Shown here piece after piece: positions 24,663-33,121 of a stretch of DNA of 64,000 nt. The DNA lies in NCBI GenBank assembly GCA_036274155.1, contig DASUGH010000165.1, positions 20,309-84,308 on the forward strand. The letters are read 5' to 3'. Both the position numbers and the translations under genes were made by a program. Numbering within the stretch: position 1 is the first letter of the stretch; each line of letters begins with the position of its first letter. This DNA comes from Gp6-AA40 sp036274155 (lineage in GTDB: Bacteria > Acidobacteriota > Vicinamibacteria > Vicinamibacterales > UBA2999). The notes under the pieces were generated by a model, which saw nothing but the letters and a program-made list of their open reading frames with translations, was not told where the DNA came from and ran no database searches.

Positions 24663-25990
24663 GGGGATCCCGAGCCGACCAGACGCGCCACCTCGTCGGC
24701 TTCCTTTGCCACGCCGGCAGTCAGCACCTCGGCTCCGTTCGCGGTGACGAGGATGGTGTCCTCCACCCGGACGTGGAGCTGCTGATCCGGCAGATCCACG
24801 ATCGGTTCGATGGCCATCGCCATGCCGGCGCGGAAGGGAAGGGTCCAGTCTCCGACGTCGTGCACTGACAAGCCGACGTAGTGCCCCACGTAGGCGTAGC
24901 GCGGATCGAATCCGTTCTTTCGGTAGATGTCCTCCGCGAGCTTGCGCACGACGTCGCGGGTAACGCCCGGGCGAATCGCGGCGATGATCGCCTTCTGTGC
25001 GTCGAGCGCCGTGCGATAGGCCTTGAGCTGCGCGTCGGTATAGCGTCCCGACACCGGCCACGTGCGTGTGATGTCGATCGTCAGGTAGTCGAGCGATCCG
25101 CCGTAGTCCATCACCACGAGTTCGCCCGCCTTCATCTGACGCCCGTTGCTCTCGTAATGCCACTGGTTTCCCATCGGACCCGAGCCGACGATCGCCGGAT
25201 ACGCCGCGGCCTGTAAGCCGTTGCGGACGAACCAGTGGGTCGCCTCGGCTTCGAGCTCGTACTCGAACCGGTCTGGCGCGGTGGCCCGGATCGCCCGTTC
25301 CATCGCTTCAGCGCTGATACGCCCGTTGCGCCGCAGGATCTCGATCTCCCGCGCTGTCTTGACCAGGCGTTGCTCGTCGAGGTGAGGCGTGACGTCCTGC
25401 AGGTCGAAATACGGATACTGCGCGCGGATGGCGGCGGCTCGAGCCGCATCCTCGGTTGGTTGCTGGGCGAACGGGGCCCCGAGACGACGGGCGGTGTTCA
25501 GCGCGACGTCGAGGCGCCCATGATTGACCTCGTCGCGCTCCGACAAGCGAAGCCAGAGGGGGCTCTGGCCGGACACGCTGCGACGCCTGGCCAGGAACTC
25601 GTGGAGCGCCGCGACAGGCTGAATCGAGGTGAAGCCGTACTTCCGCGCAGCGTTCTGTTCCTCGAGCCAGTTGCTCCCTTCGTAACGGATTTCGCTCTCG
25701 GACAGCTTCGGCAGGAACAGGTGCGCAGCCCCGGTGCCCGCATCCATGACCAGCACGGCATTGAGTGACTCGTTGCCAGTCAGGTAGTAAAAGTCGTGAT
25801 CCTGCCTGAACCGGAGCCCTGGCGTCGGCGTCGTGGCGCCGAACATGAGGAGCGTGCCGCGGCCGAGCGTCGCGGCGAGCTTCGCGCGCCTGGCGGAAAA
25901 CTCCTCGGGCGCATATCCCATCCGCTCTGCGCCAGCGCCCGTCTGCCAGACGAGCAGGGCGAACGCGAGAGCCGCGACGATGCGCGTCAT
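24659..25990 (-). CDS. Exported aminopeptidase P family (Xaa-Pro) metallopeptidase
   Basis: 443 residues. A signal peptide (IVAALAFALLVWQTGAGAE) precedes an N-terminal creatinase-like domain and a pita-bread M24 domain. Metal ligands are visible as D and D in VVMDYGG...TIDITRTWP, H in YVGHYVGLSVHD, E in MAIEPIVD and E in RVEDTILV. The family removes the N-terminal residue before proline; the signal peptide implies a periplasmic place. The start ATG at 25990 overlaps the stop of prmA in ATGA, so it is probably translated by coupling; the frame extending further up lacks a signal. It is the last gene of the hrcA run. Confidence 0.85.
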   Translation of the reverse strand: MTRIVAALAFALLVWQTGAGAERMGYAPEEFSARRAKLAATLGRGTLLMFGATTPTPGLRFRQDHDFYYLTGNESLNAVLVMDAGTGAAHLFLPKLSESEIRYEGSNWLEEQNAARKYGFTSIQPVAALHEFLARRRSVSGQSPLWLRLSERDEVNHGRLDVALNTARRLGAPFAQQPTEDAARAAAIRAQYPYFDLQDVTPHLDEQRLVKTAREIEILRRNGRISAEAMERAIRATAPDRFEYELEAEATHWFVRNGLQAAAYPAIVGSGPMGNQWHYESNGRQMKAGELVVMDYGGSLDYLTIDITRTWPVSGRYTDAQLKAYRTALDAQKAIIAAIRPGVTRDVVRKLAEDIYRKNGFDPRYAYVGHYVGLSVHDVGDWTLPFRAGMAMAIEPIVDLPDQQLHVRVEDTILVTANGAEVLTAGVAKEADEVARLVGSGSP

Positions 25991-26844
25991 TCGAATGCCG
26001 CCTCGTGCTGGAGCGTGACGCACACCCACTCCTCCTCCTGATTCCGATCGAGCACCCGCATCCGCGGAAAGGATGCAAGGACGGCCGGCTCCTCTTCCGC
26101 GAGGAAGCCGCTGAGAATGATCGGTCCCCGCCTCGCCGTCAGGTCCTGGAGCCGCAGGGCCGACTGCATGATCAAACCACCCGTCAGGTTTGCCAGCACC
26201 AGGTCGAACCTCGAGAGGACGGCGGTCCGGAAGTCGACCAGCCTTACGTCGAGGGTCACGCCATTCAACACCGCATTGTCGCGCGCCGACTGCACCGCGT
26301 CGGGATCGTCATCGATTGCGATTACCCGGGCAGCGCCGAGCATCCGCGCGGCGATGGCGAGCACGCCGGAGCCCGTGCCGACGTCGATGACGGTTCCGCC
26401 AGTGACCTCGAACTGCTGGAGCGCGGCCAGGCACAGCCGCGTCGTTGCATGGTGCCCCGTTCCGAACCCCATCGACGGCTGCACCACCACGACGATCGGC
26501 TTTCGCAACCGGCCGCCGGCGGCCACTGGTCGCAGCGAACCGGCGTCAGGCACGTCCCATGGCGGCGCAACGATGATGTTGCCGACCCGGATGGCCTTCA
26601 GGCTGGCCTGTGCGCGTGCCGCCCAGTCTTCGTCCGGTACGTCGACCGGTTCCAGAGCCAGGTCGGGGAAGGCTCCTGGCAGCGTGGCGGCGGCGCGGTC
26701 ACGCTCAGTCGGTGTCTGAAAGAACACGCGCCAGGCGCTCTCTGACTGCTCGTCGATGGCAGCGACCTCGTAATCGGTGAGCGCTGCCTGCAACAGATCC
26801 GGCACGCTCAGACGTCGCACGTCGATGGCGGGCCAGGTACGCAT
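25987..26844 (-). CDS. prmA: Ribosomal protein L11 methyltransferase
   Basis: 285 residues. N-terminal substrate-binding part, then the class I SAM-methyltransferase core with QPSMGFGTGHHATTRLCL (the PrmA signature before motif I) and VIDVGTGSGVLAIAA (motif I), AIDDDPDAV (acidic loop) and LVLANLTGG (catalytic-site N-L-type motif). PrmA trimethylates ribosomal protein L11. It follows dnaJ by 11 bases and overlaps the aminopeptidase start, in line with the common dnaJ-prmA linkage. Confidence 0.9.
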   Translation of the reverse strand: MRTWPAIDVRRLSVPDLLQAALTDYEVAAIDEQSESAWRVFFQTPTERDRAAATLPGAFPDLALEPVDVPDEDWAARAQASLKAIRVGNIIVAPPWDVPDAGSLRPVAAGGRLRKPIVVVVQPSMGFGTGHHATTRLCLAALQQFEVTGGTVIDVGTGSGVLAIAARMLGAARVIAIDDDPDAVQSARDNAVLNGVTLDVRLVDFRTAVLSRFDLVLANLTGGLIMQSALRLQDLTARRGPIILSGFLAEEEPAVLASFPRMRVLDRNQEEEWVCVTLQHEAAFE

Positions 26845-26855
26845 GTGAGAGTGGG

Positions 26856-27998
26856 TTATCCGAAGATGTCCTTGACCCGGTCGAACAGTCCTTTGTCCGT
26901 CTGATCGTCGAGCCGCGTCGGCTCGTACTTGTCCTTGGGCAGCGAGGCGGCGAACTGCTCGAGCAGTCTCTTCTGCTCCTTGCTCAGCTTCCTGGGCGTC
27001 AGGACCTTGACGGTGACGAGCAGATCGCCGCGGCCTCCACGTCCCGTCACATCGGGCATGCCGCGCCCGCGCACGCGAAAGGTCGTGCCCGTCTGCGTGC
27101 CTTCCGGGATCGTGAACGATTCCTCGCCGTCCAGCGTCGGAATACGGATCGGGCCTCCGAGCGCCGCCGTCGGGTACTGAACAGGAATCTCGCAGTGCAG
27201 ATCGTTGCCTTCACGCTGGAAGAACGGATGATCCAGCACCTGGATGACGACGTAGAGGTCGCCGCGCGGACCGCCGGCCAAACCGGCCTCGCCCTCTCCC
27301 GCGAGCCTGAGCCGCTGGCCGGTGGCGATGCCCGCCGGAATGCGCACGGTAAGCTTGCGTTCCTTCTGCACGCGTCCCGCGCCGCGGCACGTCGAGCATG
27401 GCTTGGCGATGATCGATCCGGTGCCGCGGCATTGGCCGCAGGTTCGCGCGACGGTAAAGAACCCCTGCTGGTAACGAATCTGCCCGCGGCCGTGGCACTG
27501 CGGGCACGTGGTGGGCGCCGAGCCCTCGGCGGCGCCGCTGCCGTTGCAGGTGTCGCACGTCTCCTGACGCGGAATCTGGATCGAGGTCTCGAAGTCGCGC
27601 GCCGACTCCTCGAACGAGATCTCCAGGTCGTAACGGAGATCGGCGCCCCGCTGCGGTCCGCCGCGGCGGCGGCCGCCTCCAAAGACATCCGAGAACCCGA
27701 AGATGTCGCCGAGCCCGCCGAGGATGTCCTCGAACCCGGTGAAGACGTTGGGGTCGACGCTGGTCGCGGCGCCGCCGAGCCCGGCGTGGCCGAAGCGATC
27801 GTACATGTGACGCTTGTCGGCGTCGGCGAGGACGGCGTAGGCCTCGGCAGCCTCCTTGAACTTCTCCTCGGCCGCTCGATCGCCCGGGTTGCGGTCGGGA
27901 TGGAATTTCAGCGCGAGCTTGCGATACGCGCTCTTGATCTCCTGATCCGTCGCGGTACGCGGGACGCTCAGGATTTCGTAGTAGTCGCGTTTGCTCAC
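26856..27998 (-). CDS. dnaJ: Molecular chaperone DnaJ
   Basis: 380 residues with the full type I layout: J domain (residues 1-70, HPD in KFHPDRNPG), Gly/Phe-rich region with repeated GFEDILGG and FGFSDVFGGG, zinc domain with four CxxCxGxG-type motifs (CDTCNGSG, CPQCHGRG, CGQCRGTG, CSTCRGAG), and the C-terminal substrate-binding part. DnaJ stimulates DnaK ATPase and delivers substrates. Start is GTG at 27998, overlapping the grpE stop in GTGA. dnaK, often between grpE and dnaJ, is not here. Confidence 0.95.
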   Translation of the reverse strand: MSKRDYYEILSVPRTATDQEIKSAYRKLALKFHPDRNPGDRAAEEKFKEAAEAYAVLADADKRHMYDRFGHAGLGGAATSVDPNVFTGFEDILGGLGDIFGFSDVFGGGRRRGGPQRGADLRYDLEISFEESARDFETSIQIPRQETCDTCNGSGAAEGSAPTTCPQCHGRGQIRYQQGFFTVARTCGQCRGTGSIIAKPCSTCRGAGRVQKERKLTVRIPAGIATGQRLRLAGEGEAGLAGGPRGDLYVVIQVLDHPFFQREGNDLHCEIPVQYPTAALGGPIRIPTLDGEESFTIPEGTQTGTTFRVRGRGMPDVTGRGGRGDLLVTVKVLTPRKLSKEQKRLLEQFAASLPKDKYEPTRLDDQTDKGLFDRVKDIFG

Positions 27999-28507
27999 GG
28001 GGTCTTCGCCACCTTCACCATGGACGGCCGCAGCAACCGTTCTCCCAGACGGTATCCGCGCTGCAACTCCTCCATGATCTCGCCTTCACGGTGCCGATCG
28101 CTGGGCTCGTGCACCACGGCTTGATGAATGTTGGGGTCGAAGTCGGCGCCGAGCGCTTCGATCGGCTTCGCTCCGCGCTTTCGCAGCAGTTCCAGCATCT
28201 GCCGGTGAATCAGCTCGACGCCTTTGCGCAGGCCTTCCGCGTCGCTGCCCGAAGGCGCCTGCAGCGCCCGCTCGAGGTTATCGATGATCGGGAGCATGTC
28301 CATCAGCGCATCGGCCGCCGCAAACTCGGAGAGCTCGCGCCGATCCCGCTCCACCCGCTTGCGATAGTTGTCGAACTCCGCCGCCGTGCGCAGCAACCGA
28401 TCCTGAAGCGCGTCGCGCTCGCGGCGCAGTTCCTCGACCTCGTCGGGGACACTGCTCGCTTCGCTCGCTGCCTGGGATTCCTGGTCTTCGTAAGTCTGAT
28501 CCGCCAT
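27995..28507 (-). CDS. grpE: Nucleotide exchange factor GrpE
   Basis: 170 residues. An acidic N-terminal tail (about 1-25), a long coiled-coil helix (EVEELRRERDALQDRLLRTAAEFDNYRKRVERD in parts), and the C-terminal beta-wing with GVELIHRQMLELLRKRG, FDPNIHQAVVHEPSD and GEIMEELQRGYRLGERLLRPSMVKVAK (in parts), all typical. GrpE releases ADP from DnaK. It lies 51 bases after hrcA and overlaps dnaJ by four bases, so the three form one heat-shock operon. Confidence 0.95.
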   Translation of the reverse strand: MADQTYEDQESQAASEASSVPDEVEELRRERDALQDRLLRTAAEFDNYRKRVERDRRELSEFAAADALMDMLPIIDNLERALQAPSGSDAEGLRKGVELIHRQMLELLRKRGAKPIEALGADFDPNIHQAVVHEPSDRHREGEIMEELQRGYRLGERLLRPSMVKVAKTP

Positions 28508-28558
28508 GGTTCACGATGTCCGTGGAGGGCCGACCGATCGGGGCGGCCTGGGCACCAG

Positions 28559-29602
28559 CTAGTTCGAATCGCGGAGCACCCGCGAGACGGCGCGCGTGGT
28601 GCCGTCCACGAGCGCGATCGCGCGGGAGTAGTGCATCCGCAACGGGCCGATGACGCCTACCGTACGAGTCGCGCCCTCGTCGACCACCGTCGAGGCCACG
28701 AGGCTGAGCGCCCGCAGGTTCGGCGCCGTGTGTTCGGCACCGATCACGACGGTCAGGCCCGGGCCGTCGATGTACTGGTTCAACAGCCGAACCATGCGCT
28801 CCTTCTCTTCCATCATCTCCAGCAGGGCGCTCAGCGTTGCCAGCGACACACCTTCCTGGGCTCCGCCGAGCAGCGTTGCTGCTCCCTCGACGTGGAAGGC
28901 CTGCTGCGGCAGCTGATCGAGCGTCGATCGCGCGAGCCGGAGCGCACGCGCCATCAGCTCGTCGTAGAGCGTCCGTTCCTGCTGGAGCCGCGCCAGCACC
29001 GCTTCCCGGACATCCAGCAGCTGGAGACCGGCGAACTCCGTGTTCAGGTAGTTGGCGGCGTGCACCAGATCATCGGGGTTGACCTCCTCGCCGGCATCAA
29101 CGACCTTCTGCATTACCTGGCTGCCCCGTGACACGACCACGACCAGCACACGTGAGCCGCCGAGCGCCACGAACTCGAGACGCTGCAGCACGGCGCAATC
29201 GCCGCCAGCCAGCGCAAACCCGACGTGCCTGGCTGTGCGCGCCACCAGATGAGTCACGCTGGCCAGCAGATCGTCGACGAGCGGCGACCGCTCAGCCTGC
29301 TGTCGAAGCTGATGCTCGACGTTGACTGAAGGACGAGCCGGCCGGTGACTCTCGAGGAGCAGATCGACGAACACGCGGTACCCGCGGTCGGTCGGCAGGC
29401 GACCTGACGAGGTGTGCGGCTGATGCAGGTATCCGGCTTCCTCCAGTTGAGCGAGCACGTTGCGAATGGTCGCAGAGGACACGCCCAGGCCGCTCTCGCG
29501 CACGAGCATCTGCGAGGCCACTGGCTCGCCAGTCTCGATGTGCTCGCGTACGAGCGCCGCCAGGACGCGACGCGACCGATCGTTCAGTTCGGAGGAACCC
29601 AT
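28559..29602 (-). CDS. hrcA: Heat-inducible transcription repressor HrcA
   Basis: 347 residues. N-terminal winged helix (RRVLAALVREHIETGEPVAS, SSATIRNVLAQLEEAGYLHQPHTSSGRLPTDRGYR in parts), a central dimerisation part and a GAF-like C-terminal domain (GPGLTVVIGAEH, GVIGPLRMHYSRAIALVD). HrcA represses class I heat-shock genes by binding CIRCE. I looked for TTAGCACTC/GAGTGCTAA upstream and found none, so its operator must lie elsewhere or be diverged. A TATAAT lies at 29639-29634. Confidence 0.95.
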   Translation of the reverse strand: MGSSELNDRSRRVLAALVREHIETGEPVASQMLVRESGLGVSSATIRNVLAQLEEAGYLHQPHTSSGRLPTDRGYRVFVDLLLESHRPARPSVNVEHQLRQQAERSPLVDDLLASVTHLVARTARHVGFALAGGDCAVLQRLEFVALGGSRVLVVVVSRGSQVMQKVVDAGEEVNPDDLVHAANYLNTEFAGLQLLDVREAVLARLQQERTLYDELMARALRLARSTLDQLPQQAFHVEGAATLLGGAQEGVSLATLSALLEMMEEKERMVRLLNQYIDGPGLTVVIGAEHTAPNLRALSLVASTVVDEGATRTVGVIGPLRMHYSRAIALVDGTTRAVSRVLRDSN

Positions 29603-29633
29603 TAGCTGTCAGACGCTTAGGGCGTCGCCGAAT

Positions 29634-29639
29634 ATTATA
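29634..29639 (-). promoter_or_regulatory. Possible -10 box for the hrcA operon
   Basis: On the minus strand the sequence reads TATAAT, in an AT-rich island, about 32 bases upstream of the hrcA ATG. No good -35 is visible at the usual distance. A hairpin GACGC/GCGTC lies between it and the start. Confidence 0.35.
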
Positions 29640-29695
29640 GCCGACCGGCGCGCTCGGGCAGGCCGGGCCGGGTACTCTCGACCAGACCAGGAGCG

Positions 29696-30541
29696 TCAGC
29701 GTTCGGCCGTGGCTTTGAGCGCCCCGTCCCAGCGCATGCTGATCGCGGCCACGTTGCCGTCGCCGATCTTGCCGTGCTTGACGCCGATCAGTTCGGCCAG
29801 AATGCTGACGGCGATTTCCTGCGGAGTGATGGCGCCGATGTCCAGGCCTATCGGGGCATGGACCTTCCGCAACATATCCGCCGAGGCTCCCTCGTCGCGC
29901 AGCGCGTCGAAGATCCGCCTGACCTTGGCGCGACTGCCGATCAGGCCGACATAGCGCAGGGGAGTGGAGACGAGCGCACGCAGGGCATCCAGATCGTGTT
30001 TGTGGCCGCGCGTGACGATGACTGCGTACGCCGTGGGCGGCAGCTGATGATTCTGCAGCCAGGAGGGGATGTCGTCGACGATCACGTCGATGCCGTCTCC
30101 GAAGCGCTCCTGGCTCGCGAACTTCTCGCGGTCGTCGACGACGTGCACGCGGAAGCCGGTTTCGAAAGCCATCTTGCCAAGGAAGTAGCCGACGTGTCCG
30201 GCGCCGAAGATGTAGACGTCGGGCGCCGGCTCCACCGGTTCGATGAACACTTCCATCTGGCCGCCGCAGATCAGCCCCGACTCTTCGGCGATATCGTCGG
30301 TGAGCTCGTACTTCACGTTGAGCGGGCGGCGTGAGGTAATCGTCTCTCGCGCCTTCCAGAAGGCGTCGTTCTCGTAGCAGCCGCCGCCGATGGTGCCGAC
30401 GGTCCGGCCGTCTGCGTACACGAGCATCTTCGCGCCCACGCGTTGAGGCGTGGAGCCGGTGGACGAGACGATGGTCACGAGCGCCACCTCTTCGCCCCGT
30501 TCGAGCGCGTCCGCCAGAGCGGTGAAAACCTCCTGGTTCAT
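29696..30541 (-). CDS. XdhC/CoxI family protein (molybdenum-hydroxylase maturation)
   Basis: 281 residues in two parts: the N-terminal XdhC domain (LVTIVSSTGSTPQRVGAKMLVYADGR in parts, GTIGGGCYEND, LICGGQMEVFIEP) and the C-terminal Rossmann-like domain (VYIFGAGHVGYFLGKMA, VIVTRGHKHD, VGLIGSRAKVRRIF, HAPIGLDIGAITPQEIAVSI). XdhC proteins sulfurate and insert molybdenum cofactor into xanthine dehydrogenase-type enzymes. No molybdenum hydroxylase genes are in the window, so its client is elsewhere. A TATAAT lies only about ten bases upstream of the ATG, which would give an almost leaderless transcript. Confidence 0.9.
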   Translation of the reverse strand: MNQEVFTALADALERGEEVALVTIVSSTGSTPQRVGAKMLVYADGRTVGTIGGGCYENDAFWKARETITSRRPLNVKYELTDDIAEESGLICGGQMEVFIEPVEPAPDVYIFGAGHVGYFLGKMAFETGFRVHVVDDREKFASQERFGDGIDVIVDDIPSWLQNHQLPPTAYAVIVTRGHKHDLDALRALVSTPLRYVGLIGSRAKVRRIFDALRDEGASADMLRKVHAPIGLDIGAITPQEIAVSILAELIGVKHGKIGDGNVAAISMRWDGALKATAER

Positions 30542-30586
30542 CTACGGGAATTATAGAGGTAGGAGGTGGAGGCGGGGCTATCGAAG

Positions 30587-30708
30587 AGGTGCCGGGGGTG
30601 CGAGGTGCCGGGGGTGCGAGGGTGCCGGGGGTGCGAGGTGCGAGGTGCGAGGTGCCGGGGTGCGAGGTGCCGGGGGTGCGGGGTGCGAGGTGCGAGGTGC
30701 GTCGCACC
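30587..30708. repeat. GC-rich minisatellite (GAGGTGCCGGGGGTGC-type units)
   Basis: About seven variable units made of GAGGTGC and CGGGGGTGC phrases run head to tail between xdhC and the peptidoglycan synthase gene. Some copies lose the middle CCGGGG part, giving GCGAGGTGCGAGGTGC. Such arrays change copy number by slippage. The array is in the region between xdhC and the downstream end of the minus-strand pbp-bshC unit. Confidence 0.85.
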
Positions 30709-30742
30709 TTCGCCCACATATGCACCTATTCGGTGCAGCTCG

Positions 30743-33121
30743 TTACCGGTGCAGCTCGCAGTATTCGGTCGGTTCGGTTCCCTCCAGAAACGATTCCATC
30801 ATCCGATGCGGGCAGCCTGGAGAGGCGAGCTTGCCGGAATCGCGGTCGATCTCGACGAAAGTAATGCCATCCGGCGCCTCGAACCGTTGCTCGGCCCGAC
30901 CCGCCAGCGCGCTCTTCATGAACTCGGTCCAGATGGGTAGCGCGGCCTGGCTGCCGCTGAGCGACAGCGGCTGGTTGTCGTCGTAGCCGACCCACACCAC
31001 GGTGAGCAGCTCCGGCGTGAAGCCGACGAACCAGGCATCGCGCAGGTCGTTGGTCGTGCCGCTCTTGCCGGCGGCGTCGTAGACGAACCCGGCAGACCGG
31101 GCGCCGGCGCCCGTGCCCTCGTTGATGACGCTGCGCATCATGTTGGTGACGAGGAATGTCGTGTCGGCCCGGGCGACGCGGGTCGACTTCTGCGCCTTCG
31201 GTCGCAGTGTGGCGTCGGTGGTCTGGATCCGTTCGATGGCGCGCAGCGGCAACACCGAGCCGCGGTTCACGAACAGCGTGTAGGCTCGCGCCACCTCGAG
31301 CGGGGTCAGCTCGAAGACGCCGAGCGTGATTGCCGGAACACCCATCGGCGGTGTGCCGACCCCGACTTTTCGCCACAGCCTTGCCACCGTGTCGAATCCG
31401 ACTTTCTCTCCGACATGGATGGTCGCGAGGTTCCGGGACATGGCCAGCGCACGCCTCCACGTGATTTCGCCATCATAGTCGTCGTAGTTTTTCGGCTCCC
31501 ACTGCTGCCCGTTGACCTCGATGATCCTCGGTTCGTCGTCGGCCAGCGATGCCGGCGTGAGATCGGTGCGTTCTTCCCTGGCTGCCAACTCGAACGCTGC
31601 GAGGTACACGAACGGCTTGAAGACGGAGCCGGGCTGACGCCGCGCGTCGAGAACACGGTTGAACTGCGACTGGTTGTACGACCGCCCGCCGACCATGGCC
31701 AGCACGTCGCCGGTGCGCGGGTCCACCGCCAGCAGCGCGACTTGTGCCTGCTGCTTGCGCTTGTAGCGTTTCAACAGGTCGTCGACGCGTGCAAGGCCGC
31801 GGCGGACGGCGTCGAGCGCGGCGCGCTGCAGATTGATGTCGAGCGTCGTATAGACGTCGACGGCACCCGGCCGCGCGGTCACGCCGGGAAACATCGCCGC
31901 GATGTGGCGTCCCACCATGTCCACGAAATACGGCGCTTCGTTGTCGACGGCGCGTGCCACGACCTGCAATGGCTCACGCGCCGCCTTGTCAGCCTGACTG
32001 TCGGTGATGAACCGTTCGCCGGCCATCGCTCGAAGCACGACGTTGCGGCGCTCCATCGACCGCTTGGGGTTCGCGAATGGCGAGCGCGACGCCGGACTCT
32101 GGATGACGCCGGCGATGAGCGCGGCTTCGGCAATCGTCAGGTTCGCGACATCCTTGCCAAAGAAGATGCGCGCCGCTTCTGCCACGCCGTGAATGGCGAA
32201 CGAGCCGCGCTGGCCGAGGTACACGTCGTTCAGATACAGCTCGAGGATCTCGTCCTTCGATGCCCGTCGCTCGAGGACGATCGACATCAGCGCACCCTGC
32301 ACGTAGCGGCCGTACGAGCGCGTTCCGGACTGCAGCTCGGCGTTGAACTCATCGGCCTGGAAAAACATGCGCGCGAGCTGCTGCGTGATAGTGCTGTTGC
32401 CGACCGGCCGTCCGGCGCCAAACAGATTGGTGATGACGGCGGCGGCGAGCCGGAACGGATTGACGCCCGGGTGCGAATAAAAGCTCTGATCTTCGATGGC
32501 GAGCACCGCCTGCTGCATGTGCTTCGGAATCGATGCCAGCGGAACGCGCCGTCGCTTCTCGCGCGCGCCGGAGGCCATGAGCGCAGTGAGCAGCGGTGCG
32601 TCGAGCTCGGCGGAATCCCGTGGCCCGCTGCCGACGACGTCGAGCGATCGGATCCCGACGGGAATTGCGGCTGGACGCCGCGGGTCCGGCGGCGGAAACG
32701 TGACGTGCAGCACCTTGTCGTGCAGCGGTCCGCTTCGCGGCGTGATCGCGACGGCATTCCGCATTTGAGAGAACTCGCCCGGGTGCTGCGCCTGCACGCG
32801 TTCGGCGTAGCCGAGGGCGTTGAGACGGGCGATCAGTTCCGGCTCGGAGATCGCCTGCCCTCGCCGCAGTTCCACTGCCCGGGCGTAGATGCGCGGCAGG
32901 GTGCGCTCGCGTTCGCCATGCAGCCGCTCCTCGATCGTCTGCGCGAACGAGAAGTAGAGGTACGACCCTGCCGCGAACGTCGCGAGCACGAGCACACCGC
33001 AGGCCAGCAGCAGATAGCGAAGCCAGGTACGCCGCGGTGGCCGCCGGCGAGCGGGCTTCGAACCTGAGTCCCGGCCACCCGGAACCAGGGATTTGGAACC
33101 GGGAGCGCTGCGGCGCTTCAA
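30743..33121 (-). CDS. Bifunctional peptidoglycan synthase, penicillin-binding protein 1b type
   Basis: 792 residues. Basic Pro-rich cytoplasmic tail, one membrane helix (about 34-56, YLLLACGVLVLATFAAGSYLYF in parts), a UB2H-like domain ('TLPRIYARAVELRRGQ', about 85-165), glycosyltransferase 51 (AIEDQSFYSHPG, GNSTITQQLARMFF), and a transpeptidase with SxxK in GSVFKPF, SxN in SRNLA, and KSGT in GKSGTTNDLRDAW. The UB2H-type domain marks the PBP1b class. It polymerises and cross-links cell-wall glycan in the periplasm. The start is an inferred TTG at 33121 that overlaps the bshC stop (TTGA). Confidence 0.9.
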   Translation of the reverse strand: MKRRSAPGSKSLVPGGRDSGSKPARRRPPRRTWLRYLLLACGVLVLATFAAGSYLYFSFAQTIEERLHGERERTLPRIYARAVELRRGQAISEPELIARLNALGYAERVQAQHPGEFSQMRNAVAITPRSGPLHDKVLHVTFPPPDPRRPAAIPVGIRSLDVVGSGPRDSAELDAPLLTALMASGAREKRRRVPLASIPKHMQQAVLAIEDQSFYSHPGVNPFRLAAAVITNLFGAGRPVGNSTITQQLARMFFQADEFNAELQSGTRSYGRYVQGALMSIVLERRASKDEILELYLNDVYLGQRGSFAIHGVAEAARIFFGKDVANLTIAEAALIAGVIQSPASRSPFANPKRSMERRNVVLRAMAGERFITDSQADKAAREPLQVVARAVDNEAPYFVDMVGRHIAAMFPGVTARPGAVDVYTTLDINLQRAALDAVRRGLARVDDLLKRYKRKQQAQVALLAVDPRTGDVLAMVGGRSYNQSQFNRVLDARRQPGSVFKPFVYLAAFELAAREERTDLTPASLADDEPRIIEVNGQQWEPKNYDDYDGEITWRRALAMSRNLATIHVGEKVGFDTVARLWRKVGVGTPPMGVPAITLGVFELTPLEVARAYTLFVNRGSVLPLRAIERIQTTDATLRPKAQKSTRVARADTTFLVTNMMRSVINEGTGAGARSAGFVYDAAGKSGTTNDLRDAWFVGFTPELLTVVWVGYDDNQPLSLSGSQAALPIWTEFMKSALAGRAEQRFEAPDGITFVEIDRDSGKLASPGCPHRMMESFLEGTEPTEYCELHR

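Noticed and set aside
29603..29700. CIRCE element upstream of hrcA
   Set aside because: TTAG appears by chance but no TTAGCACTC with a nine-base-spaced GAGTGCTAA is present on either strand.
30587..30708. CRISPR-like array
   Set aside because: The units are contiguous, short and variable with no unique spacers and no cas genes; it is a minisatellite.
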